A DNA stretch of 64,000 nt from Herpetosiphon geysericola. Lineage in GTDB: Bacteria; Chloroflexota; Chloroflexia; Chloroflexales; Herpetosiphonaceae. Made by a program: the position numbers and the translations under genes. The notes beneath the pieces are model-generated. The model was given only the letters and a program-made list of their open reading frames with translations, was not told the origin of the DNA and did no database searches. The number at the start of each line of letters is the position of its first letter. Within the stretch, counting starts at the first letter, position 1. This document shows positions 35,055 to 42,649 of the stretch, piece after piece. The stretch lies in contig NZ_LGKP01000008.1 of the NCBI RefSeq assembly GCF_001306135.1, positions 186,001 to 250,000 on the forward strand, written 5' to 3'.

Positions 35055-35420
35055 ATGAATAACATTAAACAGTCGCTCGAAGAGGCCATGAACATCGACG
35101 GTGCGTTAGGCGTTGCTTTGGTTGATTATACCAGTGGCATGACGCTTGGCACTGCTGGCGGGAATAGCGCTCTAAACTTAGAGTTGGCTGCAGCAGGCAA
35201 CACTGAAGTAGTACGTTCTAAAATGAAAGTGATGAGTCGGCTTGGGCTAAAGGATCAGATTGAAGATATTTTGATTACCTTGGGTTCTCAATATCATCTG
35301 ATTCGAATTTTGCAAAAGAAACCAAGTATCTTCCTGTACCTCGCGCTCAACAAACCAACCGCCAATTTGGCGCTTGCGCGGATTATGCTGAGCGAGATTG
35401 AAGAAAAAATCGAATTCTAA
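35055..35420 (+). CDS. Roadblock/LC7-like protein
   Basis: A 121-residue protein. The pattern IDGALGVALVDYTSGMTLGTAG, then SKMKVMSRLGLKDQIEDILITLGSQYHLIRILQKKPSIFLYLALNK, is that of the roadblock/LC7 fold (MglB, FrzB-like and others), which forms dimers and binds small GTPases or acts as a GAP. No GTPase is adjacent; the nearest candidate partner in the window is the MglA-like GTPase at 23967. ATG 35055 follows AAGGAC. A terminator follows. Confidence 0.75.
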   Translation: MNNIKQSLEEAMNIDGALGVALVDYTSGMTLGTAGGNSALNLELAAAGNTEVVRSKMKVMSRLGLKDQIEDILITLGSQYHLIRILQKKPSIFLYLALNKPTANLALARIMLSEIEEKIEF

Positions 35421-35447
35421 CCCCGCTGGTTTTCTAAGCTAGCTTAC

Positions 35448-35481
35448 AAGCAATTGCCAAATGTGGCAGTTGCTTTTTTTA
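35448..35481 (+). terminator. Intrinsic terminator after the roadblock gene
   Basis: A 12-bp stem with one wobble (35448-35459 with 35464-35475), ending in a run of eight T. Confidence 0.85.
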
Positions 35482-35499
35482 TATGCGAAGTATTTGAAA

Positions 35500-35690
35500 T
35501 ATTTAGCCACGAATTGCACAAATTGCACGAACAATGAATATTTTAGCCACAGATTGCACAGATTTGCTTGATTATGCTTCTATCTCGATGGTACACAGGT
35601 TATTTCCTCGGTCTCTGCTCCACAAGGTCATTACTCCCCTCGCCCGAGTCCAGTGGGAGAGAGGTTGGGGGTGAGGGTATCCTCATAAAC
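35500..35690. repeat. Intergenic repeat remnants
   Basis: Contains GCCACGAATTGCACAAATTGCAC and GCCACAGATTGCACAG words similar to those at 6100-6195. Then a GC-rich segment (about 35630-35680) reads CTCCCCTCGCCCGA, GTCCAGTGGGAGAG and GGTTGGGGGTGAGGG; the arms CTCCCCTCGCCC and GGGGGTGAGGG can pair. No gene is seen here. Confidence 0.5.
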
Positions 35691-35735
35691 CCTAGCTTCT
35701 AATCCCTTATTTCGTCTAATCGGACTGTTAGTGTA

Positions 35736-35764
35736 TTGACAGTTACAAAACTCAGTGCTATGGT
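35736..35764 (+). promoter_or_regulatory. Sigma-70-type promoter for the riboflavin-uptake operon
   Basis: A consensus TTGACA (35736-35741), a 17-base spacer and TATGGT (35759-35764) lie about 20 bases upstream of the riboswitch, so the RNA would begin near 35771 and include the whole aptamer. Confidence 0.7.
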
Positions 35765-35783
35765 ACAGGTAACTAAATACTAT

Positions 35784-35912
35784 GGTCTTCAGGGTTAGGT
35801 GAAATTCCTTATCGGCGGTGATGGTGGCTCAGCCACATAAGCCCGCGAGCCGCAAGGTAGGATGCTGGTGCGAATCCAGAGCCGACGGTTAAAGTCCGGA
35901 TGGAAGAAGATC
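35784..35912 (+). ncRNA. FMN riboswitch (RFN element)
   Basis: All conserved RFN blocks are present in order: AGGGTTAGGTGAAATTCC, then ATCGGCGGT, a variable stem (GTGGCTCAGCCAC), AGCCCGCGAGC, a second stem ending in GTGCGAATCC, AGAGCCGACGGTTAAAGTC and CGGATGGAAGAAGAT. The closing P1 helix pairs GGTCTTC (35784-35790) with GAAGATC (35906-35912). It senses flavin mononucleotide and should shut off the downstream ribXY genes when FMN is plentiful. The 150 bases between aptamer and gene end in a T-rich run (36043-36056) with a weak ACCC/GGGT stem, so transcription termination is the likelier mode; sequestering of the start is an alternative. Confidence 0.95.
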
Positions 35913-36065
35913 GATCAACGTATGTGTACCTACAATGCTGTGGGCTATTTGCGTCATTCAAGCGTGCTGTCTCGTTGCAGCAACGTTTGGCTTGCATGCA
36001 ACTACGTGTTGATTGACCCTGAGATGATTGATTCTTTTGGGGTTTTTTGTTTTTAGGTACCAGCT

Positions 36066-36890
36066 ATGTTACACGATTATGGCCGGATGAAGTATGTCGT
36101 AGAAGCTCCCGCTGCTCCGTTGCGCCGCAAACAACGCCGCACCTGGATTGGTTCGAGCCGCTTGTGGATTGGGCTTTCGCTGCTTGGGGTGCTGTTGGCA
36201 TGGCGAGGGTTAGTTGCTTGGCAACAATACCCAGCTTTTGTGCTGCCAACACCTGAGGCAGTTGCTAGCCGCTGGTGGCAAGAGTTGACCCAAGGCGCGT
36301 TGTTGCAACACACGCTGCGCACCTTGACCGAGGCCTTGGGCGGTTTTGGTTTGGCCTTCGCTGCAAGCTTGGTTTTGGGCTATATTTTGGCCAATTGGCA
36401 TTGGCTTGATCGGATTGTCTCGCCACAATTGGCGATTGTGCAGGCGATTCCGATTGTGGCGGTTGCACCCTTGATTTTGATTTGGGTTGGCGCTGATCTG
36501 CGGGCTAAATTGTTGGTCGCTGCCTTGGTAACCTTCTTTCCAATGCTAAGCAGTGTGGTTGTGGCCTTGCGCAGCGTGCCACGCGATATTCGCGAGATGG
36601 CGGCAATCAGTGGGGCGAATCGCTGGCAAAGCTTGTGGCAAATTGAATTGCCCTTGGCCTTACCAGGGATTTTTGGTGGCATCAAAACTGGTTTGGCTTT
36701 GGCAACAACCGGCGCGGTGGTAGCGGAGTTTATTGGTGGCCGCGAAGGGCTGGGTGCGTTAATCAACATCGCCCGCGGTTTATTCGATACGCCGCTCATT
36801 TTTGCCGCCTTGTTCACGCTGGGCTTGCTGACCTTTGGGTTCTATCAGCTAGCAATGTGGCTAGAACGACGTTTGGTTACTTGGGAATAG
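36066..36890 (+). CDS. ribX: Riboflavin ABC transporter permease, RibX-type
   Basis: A 274-residue permease of the SsuC/TauC/ThiX type with about six helices. The cytoplasmic EAA loop that docks the ATPase is visible at EMAAISGANRWQSLWQIELPLALPGIFGGIK. Placement behind an FMN riboswitch and before a THI5-like binding protein is the arrangement described for RibXY riboflavin uptake in Chloroflexi, so riboflavin is the inferred substrate. No ATPase gene is in the operon; an ATPase from another system may be shared. The start has only a weak AGG; an ATG seven codons on is possible. Confidence 0.85.
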   Translation: MLHDYGRMKYVVEAPAAPLRRKQRRTWIGSSRLWIGLSLLGVLLAWRGLVAWQQYPAFVLPTPEAVASRWWQELTQGALLQHTLRTLTEALGGFGLAFAASLVLGYILANWHWLDRIVSPQLAIVQAIPIVAVAPLILIWVGADLRAKLLVAALVTFFPMLSSVVVALRSVPRDIREMAAISGANRWQSLWQIELPLALPGIFGGIKTGLALATTGAVVAEFIGGREGLGALINIARGLFDTPLIFAALFTLGLLTFGFYQLAMWLERRLVTWE

Positions 36891-36910
36891 ATGTTTGTGT
36901 GGAGCTTTCA

Positions 36911-37945
36911 ATGTATTATCGTCGTCTCTTAGCGATTGTTGGACTCCTTTTTTTGACGGCTTGTGGCGGGCAAACTGTAGCGAATACTCCGGTTAGCACT
37001 GGGGAAAATAATCAAGCCAAGCAGCTAACCAACGTTACAATTGCCATGCCCTATGTGCCAAATATTCAATTTGCTCCGTTCTATTTGGCTAAAACCAAAG
37101 GCTACTATGAAGCTGAAGGCTTGAATGTGACGTTTGATTATCAATATGAAACCGATTCGGTGCAGCGCGTGGCCAATGGCTCGGTGCAGTTTGGTATGGC
37201 TGGTGGCGATTCAGTCTTGCTGGCGCGGGCGCAAGGCTTGCCAATTGTCAATGTTGCGACGATTAGCCAACGCACGCCAACGGTTTTTTATAGCAAAGCC
37301 GAGCTAAATATCAAAACTCCAGCTGATCTCAAAGGCAAAACTGTGGGGATTCCAGGCCGTTTTGGCGCCTCGTACATTGGTTTGTTGGCCTTGATGTATG
37401 CAAATTCGCTACAAGAAAGCGATTTGCAAATTCAAGAAATTGGTTTTGCCCAAATTCAAGCCTTGAGCGAAGATAAAGTGCAAGTTGCCAGTGGCTACGG
37501 CAATAACGAACCAATTCAGCTAGCCGAGTCTGGAGTTAAATTAAATGTTATTCGAGTTTCGGATTCATTTGCCTTGACTTCTGATGGCATTATTGTGAGC
37601 GAAAGCTTGATTAAAGACCAACCTGCCTTGGTGCAAGGTTTCGTCAAAGCAACAGCCTTGGGCATGCGCGATGTTGCTGCTGATCCAGATGCAGCATTTA
37701 GTGCCAGCTTGACCGAAATTCCTGAATTGCAAGCTGCTGACGACGCAACCAAAGCTTTGCAACAAAAAGTTCTAGCTGAAACGATTGGCTATTGGCAAAG
37801 CGATTTGACTGCCAAATATGGGCTTGGTTACACCGATTTGGCCAGCTGGGAAGCAACCCATAGCTTTTTACGTAGCCAAGGTGTGTTGACCAAAGATGTT
37901 GAATTAAGTAGCGCCTTCAGTAATCAGTTTATTGCCCAACCCTAA
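36911..37945 (+). CDS. ribY: Riboflavin-binding lipoprotein, RibY-type (NMT1/THI5-like)
   Basis: A 344-residue solute-binding protein. The lipobox is LTAC. The NMT1/THI5-like body shows VTIAMPYVPNIQFAPFYLAKTKGYYEAEGLNVTFDYQYETDSVQRVANGSVQFGMAGGDSVL in pieces: the FAPFYLAKTKGYY segment and GSVQFGMAGGDS are characteristic. Similar proteins bind thiamin pyrimidine; here the FMN riboswitch indicates riboflavin. ATG 36911 has GGAG 7 bases upstream and starts the signal peptide. It follows ribX after 20 bases. A long perfect hairpin follows the stop. Confidence 0.85.
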   Translation: MYYRRLLAIVGLLFLTACGGQTVANTPVSTGENNQAKQLTNVTIAMPYVPNIQFAPFYLAKTKGYYEAEGLNVTFDYQYETDSVQRVANGSVQFGMAGGDSVLLARAQGLPIVNVATISQRTPTVFYSKAELNIKTPADLKGKTVGIPGRFGASYIGLLALMYANSLQESDLQIQEIGFAQIQALSEDKVQVASGYGNNEPIQLAESGVKLNVIRVSDSFALTSDGIIVSESLIKDQPALVQGFVKATALGMRDVAADPDAAFSASLTEIPELQAADDATKALQQKVLAETIGYWQSDLTAKYGLGYTDLASWEATHSFLRSQGVLTKDVELSSAFSNQFIAQP

Positions 37946-37961
37946 ACCATTCATGCGCTGT

Positions 37962-38008
37962 TGACGTGCTCATGGATTGTATGCTTCCATGAGCACGTCA
38001 TTGTATTT
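37962..38008 (+). terminator. Terminator after ribXY
   Basis: A perfect 15-bp stem (37962-37976 with 37986-38000) with a 9-base loop, followed by TTGTATTT. Confidence 0.75.
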
Positions 38009-38020
38009 AAGGAGTGTGTG

Positions 38021-38602
38021 ATGAGCGCTAAACCAAAAGCCGAATTACCAACCCTGAGTTTTGCCAATCAAGCGGAATGGCGGGCTTGGCTTGAGTCTGA
38101 ACATGCTACCAGCAATGGGGTTTGGCTTAAAATGGCCAAAAAAGCTACTGGCATTGCCTCAATTAATTATGCCCAAGCACTTGATGAAGCCTTGTGTTAC
38201 GGCTGGATTGATGGCCAAAAAAAGAGCTTTGATGAGCAACATTGGTTGCAAAAGTTCACGCCACGGGGCAAAAAAAGCATTTGGTCGAAAGTGAATCGTG
38301 ATCATATTGAGCGTTTGACCGATGCTGGCCAGATGCATGCCGCTGGCGAGGCCGAAGTTGAACGGGCCAAAGCTGATGGCCGTTGGGAAGCGGCCTACGA
38401 TTCGCCCAAAAACGCCACAATTCCCGAGGATTTTCAGGCGGCGCTTGATGCTAGCCCAACGGCTGCCAGCTTTTTTGCCACCCTCAAACAAGCAAACCGC
38501 TATTCATTTTTATTTCGCATCCAAACTGCCAAAAAGCCCGAAACTCGCACCAAACGGATTCGCGACTTCATTGCTATGCTTGAACGTGGCGAAACCCTTT
38601 AA
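38021..38602 (+). CDS. YdeI/OmpD-associated family protein
   Basis: A 193-residue protein of the YdeI family (bacteriocin-protection/OmpD-associated). The pattern SEHATSNGVWLKMAKKATG, YAQALDEALCYGWIDGQKKSFDEQHWLQKFTPRGKKSIWSKVN in pieces (ALCYGWIDGQ and FTPRGKKSIWSK), then LERGETL at the end, matches the family closely. Biochemical function is unknown; the family has been tied to resistance to peptide agents. ATG 38021 follows AAGGAG and lies just after the ribXY terminator hairpin. Confidence 0.85.
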   Translation: MSAKPKAELPTLSFANQAEWRAWLESEHATSNGVWLKMAKKATGIASINYAQALDEALCYGWIDGQKKSFDEQHWLQKFTPRGKKSIWSKVNRDHIERLTDAGQMHAAGEAEVERAKADGRWEAAYDSPKNATIPEDFQAALDASPTAASFFATLKQANRYSFLFRIQTAKKPETRTKRIRDFIAMLERGETL

Positions 38603-38667
38603 TGCCAAACGAGGCTAGATTTGCTGCTATACTGCCCGCAGAAATCATTCTTGAATGAGGCAGACCA

Positions 38668-39075
38668 ATGGCAGAGCAACCAGCCCCGATTGATGTTGGC
38701 GCGATTTTGGCCGAAATTCGTGATGGAATTCGCCAACGTCGCGCATCTGGCATAACCGACCAAGCCAATGAGCCACGCCTAAGCGATGTCGATCTCAAGC
38801 GCTTGTTGGCCGAGGTCGAGGCGACGCGCGTGGTTAGTGTGCATTGGCCATTGCACGGCGAAACCTTGCCGCAAAAAGTTATTGCCACGCTGAATAAAGT
38901 GGTTCGACGCTATTTGCGTTGGTATATCAACCCGATTGCCGAGCAACAAAATGCTGCCAACGATGCAATTGTGCGCACCTTGCATGGATTGGTCACGACG
39001 ATCGACGAGCAACGCGCCGAAATTGCTTTGTTACGGGCGCGGGTGGTTGAGCTTGAGCGTGAGCGGCAAGCATGA
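38668..39075 (+). CDS. Small coiled-coil protein paired with a glycosyltransferase
   Basis: A 135-residue protein without known family. It has an N-terminal helix with IDVGAILAEIRDGIRQRRAS, a central conserved-looking KVIATLNKVVRRYLRWYINPIAEQQN, and a C-terminal coiled coil (about 105-134, Glu/Arg/Leu-rich). The LRWYINPIAEQQN segment recalls short partners found beside methyl- and glycosyltransferases of polysaccharide clusters. It overlaps the glycosyltransferase start by 4 bases (ATGA), so both are made together. GAGG precedes the ATG. Confidence 0.65.
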   Translation: MAEQPAPIDVGAILAEIRDGIRQRRASGITDQANEPRLSDVDLKRLLAEVEATRVVSVHWPLHGETLPQKVIATLNKVVRRYLRWYINPIAEQQNAANDAIVRTLHGLVTTIDEQRAEIALLRARVVELERERQA

Positions 39076-40256
39076 GAGCGCAACGCCCAGTAGCCCTTGT
39101 AACTCCATGGTTTGGCCCTGAAACCAGGGGCGGCGCAGAAGATCAAGCCCGCGATCTGGCCCATGCCATCCATGCCCAAGGTGCCGATATTGAAGTTTGG
39201 ACGACGACGGGCCGCGATTCGTTTGGCGAACGAACGGCTGAGCACTATCCTGCTGGTTTGAGCCATTGGAATGGCTTACCAATTCGGCGTTGGCCTATGG
39301 CTGCGCCAGCAATGGGGATTCCGCCAGTGGTGCGGCGCTTGGCTGCCCGTTCTGGGCGACGCTTGCCCGACCATCCAGCCCACGAAATTAACCTCTTGGG
39401 AAGTTTGCCCAATAGTGATGGCTTGTATGAACATTTGTTAGCGCATAGCCAGCGGCGCTGCATCTTTATGCCCTATCCAATGGGCTTATCGTATTGGGGC
39501 AGTTTTTTGGCCCAAGGCCGCGCCTACCATATTCCATGCTTGCACGACGAGCCATATGCCTACTATTCGACCTATCGCGTGATGTTGCGGCGGGCGCAAG
39601 GGATTATTTTCAACAGCCGACCTGAGCGTGATTTGGGCTTGCGGCTGTATGAGCTTGATCCAGCCAAAACCAGCGTTGCTGGCGAAGGCATTGACTTGGC
39701 GCGGGTTGGCGATGCGGCGCTCTTTCGCCAACAATATGGGCTTGGCGATGAGCCAATTTTGCTCTATGTTGGGCGCGCCGATTGGGGCAAACATGTGCCG
39801 CAATTGTTGGCCTATTTTCGTGAGTGGAAGGCAGAAACAGGCCGTCCGCTGCGCTTTGTGCGGATTGGCGCTGGCGAACTGAATGCGCCGAGTATTTTAG
39901 ACCCGTGGGTATTGGATTTGGGCTTTGTTGAGCCGCAAACCAAGTATGATGCTTATGCCGCGGCGAATGTTTTTTGCCAACTTTCGACAATTGAAAGCTT
40001 TTCGATTGTGCTAATGGAGAGTTGGCTGCAAGGCCGCCCAGCCTTGGTTAACGCCGATTGTCCGGTGACGACCGATTTTGTGTTGCGCAGCGGCGGCGGC
40101 ATTCCCTGCCAAGGCTATCGTGAATGGGCGAGCGCGCTGAGCTATTTGCTTGATCGGCCTGAACTCAGCGCTGCGATGGGTGCAGCAGGTCGTGAATTTG
40201 TGCTGCGTGAATGTCGTTGGGATGCAGTGGCCCAACGCACCTTGGCTGCACTCTAG
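39072..40256 (+). CDS. GT4 glycosyltransferase
   Basis: A 394-residue family 4 glycosyltransferase. N-domain: VALVTPWFGPETRGGAEDQARDLAHAI, with the donor loop GGAE. C-domain: ILLYVGRADWGKHVPQLLAYF, FVEPQTKYDAYAAANVFCQLSTIESFSIVLMESWLQGRPALV in pieces (the ESFSIVLMESW part is the E-X7-E site), and NADCPVTTDFVLRSGGGIPC. It probably builds a surface glycan. Its start overlaps the coiled-coil gene by 4 bases, and an NTF2-like gene follows 12 bases after its stop. Confidence 0.85.
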   Translation: MRAQRPVALVTPWFGPETRGGAEDQARDLAHAIHAQGADIEVWTTTGRDSFGERTAEHYPAGLSHWNGLPIRRWPMAAPAMGIPPVVRRLAARSGRRLPDHPAHEINLLGSLPNSDGLYEHLLAHSQRRCIFMPYPMGLSYWGSFLAQGRAYHIPCLHDEPYAYYSTYRVMLRRAQGIIFNSRPERDLGLRLYELDPAKTSVAGEGIDLARVGDAALFRQQYGLGDEPILLYVGRADWGKHVPQLLAYFREWKAETGRPLRFVRIGAGELNAPSILDPWVLDLGFVEPQTKYDAYAAANVFCQLSTIESFSIVLMESWLQGRPALVNADCPVTTDFVLRSGGGIPCQGYREWASALSYLLDRPELSAAMGAAGREFVLRECRWDAVAQRTLAAL

Positions 40257-40268
40257 GAGAAGCATACG

Positions 40269-40649
40269 ATGCCCAATGCCTATGAAATTGTCTGCAAATT
40301 TTGGCAATTGATGCAAAGCAATGATTTTACAGCGGTTGGGGTAGTATTGCACGACGACTATACGCTCGATTGGCCGCAATCTAATGAACGGATTCGCGGC
40401 AGGGCGGCGTTTGCCCAAATCAATGCTGAATATCCAGCTGCTGGCGTTTGGCACTTTACGATCAATCGCTTGGTTGCCAGCGAAACCGAAGCCTGTAGCG
40501 ACGTTTCGGTAACTGATGGCCATGTGCAGGCGCGGGCAATCAGCTTTTTTACCATTCAGGATGGGCTAATTATCAAACAGGTTGAATATTGGCCAGAGCC
40601 ATACCCTGCGCCCACGAATCGCCAACATTTGGTTGAACCGATCGGCTAA
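40269..40649 (+). CDS. SnoaL/NTF2-like protein
   Basis: A 126-residue protein with the NTF2-like cone fold: YEIVCKFWQLMQSNDFTAVGVVLHDDYTLDWPQSNERIRGRAAF is the typical helical start with the DDYTLDWP strand, then KQVEYWPEPYPAP at the end. SnoaL-like proteins bind or isomerise small hydrophobic molecules; function here is open. AGGAGA precedes the ATG. Confidence 0.82.
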   Translation: MPNAYEIVCKFWQLMQSNDFTAVGVVLHDDYTLDWPQSNERIRGRAAFAQINAEYPAAGVWHFTINRLVASETEACSDVSVTDGHVQARAISFFTIQDGLIIKQVEYWPEPYPAPTNRQHLVEPIG

Positions 40650-40676
40650 GCATCATTCGTGGTGCGCATGGGGCCG

Positions 40677-40685
40677 TGGTATAAT
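40677..40685 (+). promoter_or_regulatory. Extended -10 promoter (TGG-TATAAT) for nrdR
   Basis: TGGTATAAT, a full extended -10, lies 31 bases before the nrdR ATG. There is no clear -35. No NrdR-box pair was seen. Confidence 0.55.
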
Positions 40686-40715
40686 GAATCTACTAAGCTA
40701 GGCTGAAGAGGAACT

Positions 40716-41168
40716 ATGCGCTGCCCGTACTGCCCTGGCGAAAGCGCAGTGATCGATACTCGCGAACTTGATAATGGTGAAACAATCCGCCGTCGTCGTC
40801 GCTGCAAACACTGTGATCGCCGTTTTACAACCTATGAACGGGTTGAATCTGTTAATGTCATGGTCGTTAAAAAAACTGGCGACCGTGAGCCATACGACCG
40901 CGAGAAATTATTGCGTGGTTTACGGGTTGCGGCCTATAAACGGCCTATCTCAGCCGATGTAATTGAAACGTTGGTAACGGAAGTCGAGGCCGCCCTGATT
41001 GCTTACGATGCGCTAGAAGTTCCTAGCTCGGTCATCGGCGAACAGGTGATGGAGCGCTTACGCTCACTCGATGAGGTAGCCTACATCCGTTTTGCCTCGG
41101 TGTATCGTTCATTTAGCGATCTTGGCAAGCTGCGCGAAGCTGTCGAAGAACTTATGGAAAAGGAATAG
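40716..41168 (+). CDS. nrdR: Transcriptional repressor NrdR
   Basis: A 150-residue repressor of ribonucleotide reductase genes. The N-terminal zinc ribbon has Cys3, Cys6, Cys30 and Cys33 around RRRRRC, and RFTTYERV follows as in all NrdR. The ATP-cone domain starts at [22 protein letters not shown] and ends with [13 protein letters not shown]. It senses ATP/dATP through this cone. Complete length. GAGGAA precedes the start. The membrane protein gene follows after 8 bases. Confidence 0.97.
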   Translation: MRCPYCPGESAVIDTRELDNGETIRRRRRCKHCDRRFTTYERVESVNVMVVKKTGDREPYDREKLLRGLRVAAYKRPISADVIETLVTEVEAALIAYDALEVPSSVIGEQVMERLRSLDEVAYIRFASVYRSFSDLGKLREAVEELMEKE

Positions 41169-41176
41169 TAGCTGCA

Positions 41177-42043
41177 ATGGCAACTCCTGTATCTCAAGAA
41201 ACCAAAACTGATCTGAAAGATGCCAAGCCTCAAGCGGCCAAAGTACCGTTGCTTTGGCGCCAACTCTGGATCGCTGGCTTGCTAACTGGGGTGGTTTGGT
41301 GTTTGGTCATTTTCGCACCATTCTCCTGGGTTATTTATTTGGCTGGGGTGATTCCGATTGGCGGCGGGATTTATCTTGGCCGTAAGATTCAAGGCCGCGC
41401 TTTGGTGCATGGGGTAATTTTCTCGCTGATTGCTAGCGTTACCGCTTTGCTGATTGGCTCGGTGCTTGTTTTTGGCGTTAATGCGAAGCCAGGCTTGAAC
41501 GACCCCAACCAACCAGTTCCATCACAGCAAGGGAATTTCTTGACCGTGGCGATGATGATTGCAATGACGTTGCTGCCCTTCCCTGCTTATGGCACGGTAA
41601 TGGCACGGCGTGGCCAAGAACGCACCCAAGCAATGCGCGATGAAATGGCTTCACGCGGCGGTCAACTCGAACGTCCAGGTCGCGTTGTTAGCATCGAAGA
41701 TTTGGAATCGTTGACCTTGCCAAAATTTGGCTCGTGGGTTGCCCAGCTCTTCCGATCGAATAACTTCAAGCTCAAAAACTACAAATTTGATAAAGATGTG
41801 ATTGATCTGTATCTTGAGCGCAACGAAAGCACCGAGCTTTGGTTGGTGCGCTGTACGATCAGCGAATCCCTCAAGCCGGGCCAAGTCCAAGAGCTGTATC
41901 AAGATTTGCGCGATAACCCAGAATGGCACAAAGGCGTGATTGTTACGCCGCTGAAAGTGCAAGAAGGTGCCCGCAAATCGGCAAAAGCCCGCCCGAACGT
42001 CGAAGTGCTCGACGGCGAAACCTTGCTCGAAATGAATGGCTAA
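41177..42043 (+). CDS. Membrane protein with Mrr-like restriction-endonuclease-fold tail
   Basis: A 288-residue protein. Four hydrophobic segments lie in the first 140 residues (about 28-48, 50-68, 76-97 and 115-135). A soluble C-terminal domain (about 175-287) has FGSWVAQLFRSNNF, then ELWLVRCTISESLKPGQVQELYQDLRDNPEWHKGVIVTP and VEVLDGETLLEM. This follows the Mrr/REase-fold order (VQCK strand, helix, GVVVT, then V-L-DG-L), but the catalytic Lys of QCK is replaced (VRCTI). It may therefore be a non-catalytic nucleic-acid or nucleotide binder at the membrane. Between nrdR and ribH. Confidence 0.6.
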   Translation: MATPVSQETKTDLKDAKPQAAKVPLLWRQLWIAGLLTGVVWCLVIFAPFSWVIYLAGVIPIGGGIYLGRKIQGRALVHGVIFSLIASVTALLIGSVLVFGVNAKPGLNDPNQPVPSQQGNFLTVAMMIAMTLLPFPAYGTVMARRGQERTQAMRDEMASRGGQLERPGRVVSIEDLESLTLPKFGSWVAQLFRSNNFKLKNYKFDKDVIDLYLERNESTELWLVRCTISESLKPGQVQELYQDLRDNPEWHKGVIVTPLKVQEGARKSAKARPNVEVLDGETLLEMNG

Positions 42044-42063
42044 ATTGGCCTTGAGGATTATGC

Positions 42064-42525
42064 ATGAACGTGATTGAAGGCAACTTGATCGGCACCGGCT
42101 TGCGGGTTGCGATTGTGATTGCACGCTGGAATGATTTTATTGGCGGCAATTTGCTTGAAGGCGCGGTCAATACACTCAAGCGTCATGGCGTTGCCGACGA
42201 TGATATTAGCGTGGCGTGGTGTCCTGGCTCGTATGAGATTCCGCTGGTGGTGAAGAAAATCGCCGAGCGTGGCCAACACGATGCAATTATCACCCTTGGA
42301 GCCGTGATTCGCGGCGCAACCTCGCATTATGAGGTTGTGGTCAATGCGGTTTCTAGCGGCGTTACTAAGGTGATGCACGATACGGGCATTCCGGTGTTGC
42401 TGGGCGTGCTGACCACCGACACAATTGAGCAAGCGATCGAACGGGCTGGCACCAAGGCTGGTAACAAAGGCGCTGAGTGTGCAGTTGCGGCGATCGAAAT
42501 GGCCAATTTGCTCAAACAACTCTAG
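42064..42525 (+). CDS. ribH: 6,7-Dimethyl-8-ribityllumazine synthase
   Basis: A 153-residue enzyme for the penultimate step of riboflavin synthesis, joining ribityl-aminouracil and dihydroxybutanone phosphate. The signatures [41 protein letters not shown] (with the catalytic His) and [19 protein letters not shown] are all in place. GAGGA precedes the ATG. There is no FMN riboswitch here, in contrast to ribXY, and no other rib biosynthesis genes lie nearby. Confidence 0.97.
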   Translation: MNVIEGNLIGTGLRVAIVIARWNDFIGGNLLEGAVNTLKRHGVADDDISVAWCPGSYEIPLVVKKIAERGQHDAIITLGAVIRGATSHYEVVVNAVSSGVTKVMHDTGIPVLLGVLTTDTIEQAIERAGTKAGNKGAECAVAAIEMANLLKQL

Positions 42526-42551
42526 CCCAAGTTTGTTGTGTTTTACTGCTG

Positions 42552-42595
42552 CGAGAGGTCAGCCAAGGATGCTTGGTTGGCCTCTCGGTCGTTTA
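42552..42595 (+). terminator. Hairpin after ribH
   Basis: A 16-bp stem with two mismatches or wobbles (42552-42567 with 42572-42587), loop GATG, followed by GTCGTTTAG. The T run is weak. Confidence 0.6.
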
Positions 42596-42607
42596 GGGAG
42601 TTGCTGC

Positions 42608-42613
42608 TATAAT
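42608..42613 (+). promoter_or_regulatory. -10 box TATAAT for fabF
   Basis: A consensus TATAAT 36 bases before the fabF ATG, directly after the ribH hairpin. The -35 position (TCGGTC) is poor. Confidence 0.5.
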
Positions 42614-42649
42614 GATGCGGCACTTTGCTATGCACTAGGAGGTTTTGCT

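Noticed and set aside
35913-36065. Short frames within the riboswitch leader (for example 35862-36056)
   Set aside because: They run through conserved aptamer RNA. The conservation is explained by the RFN element.
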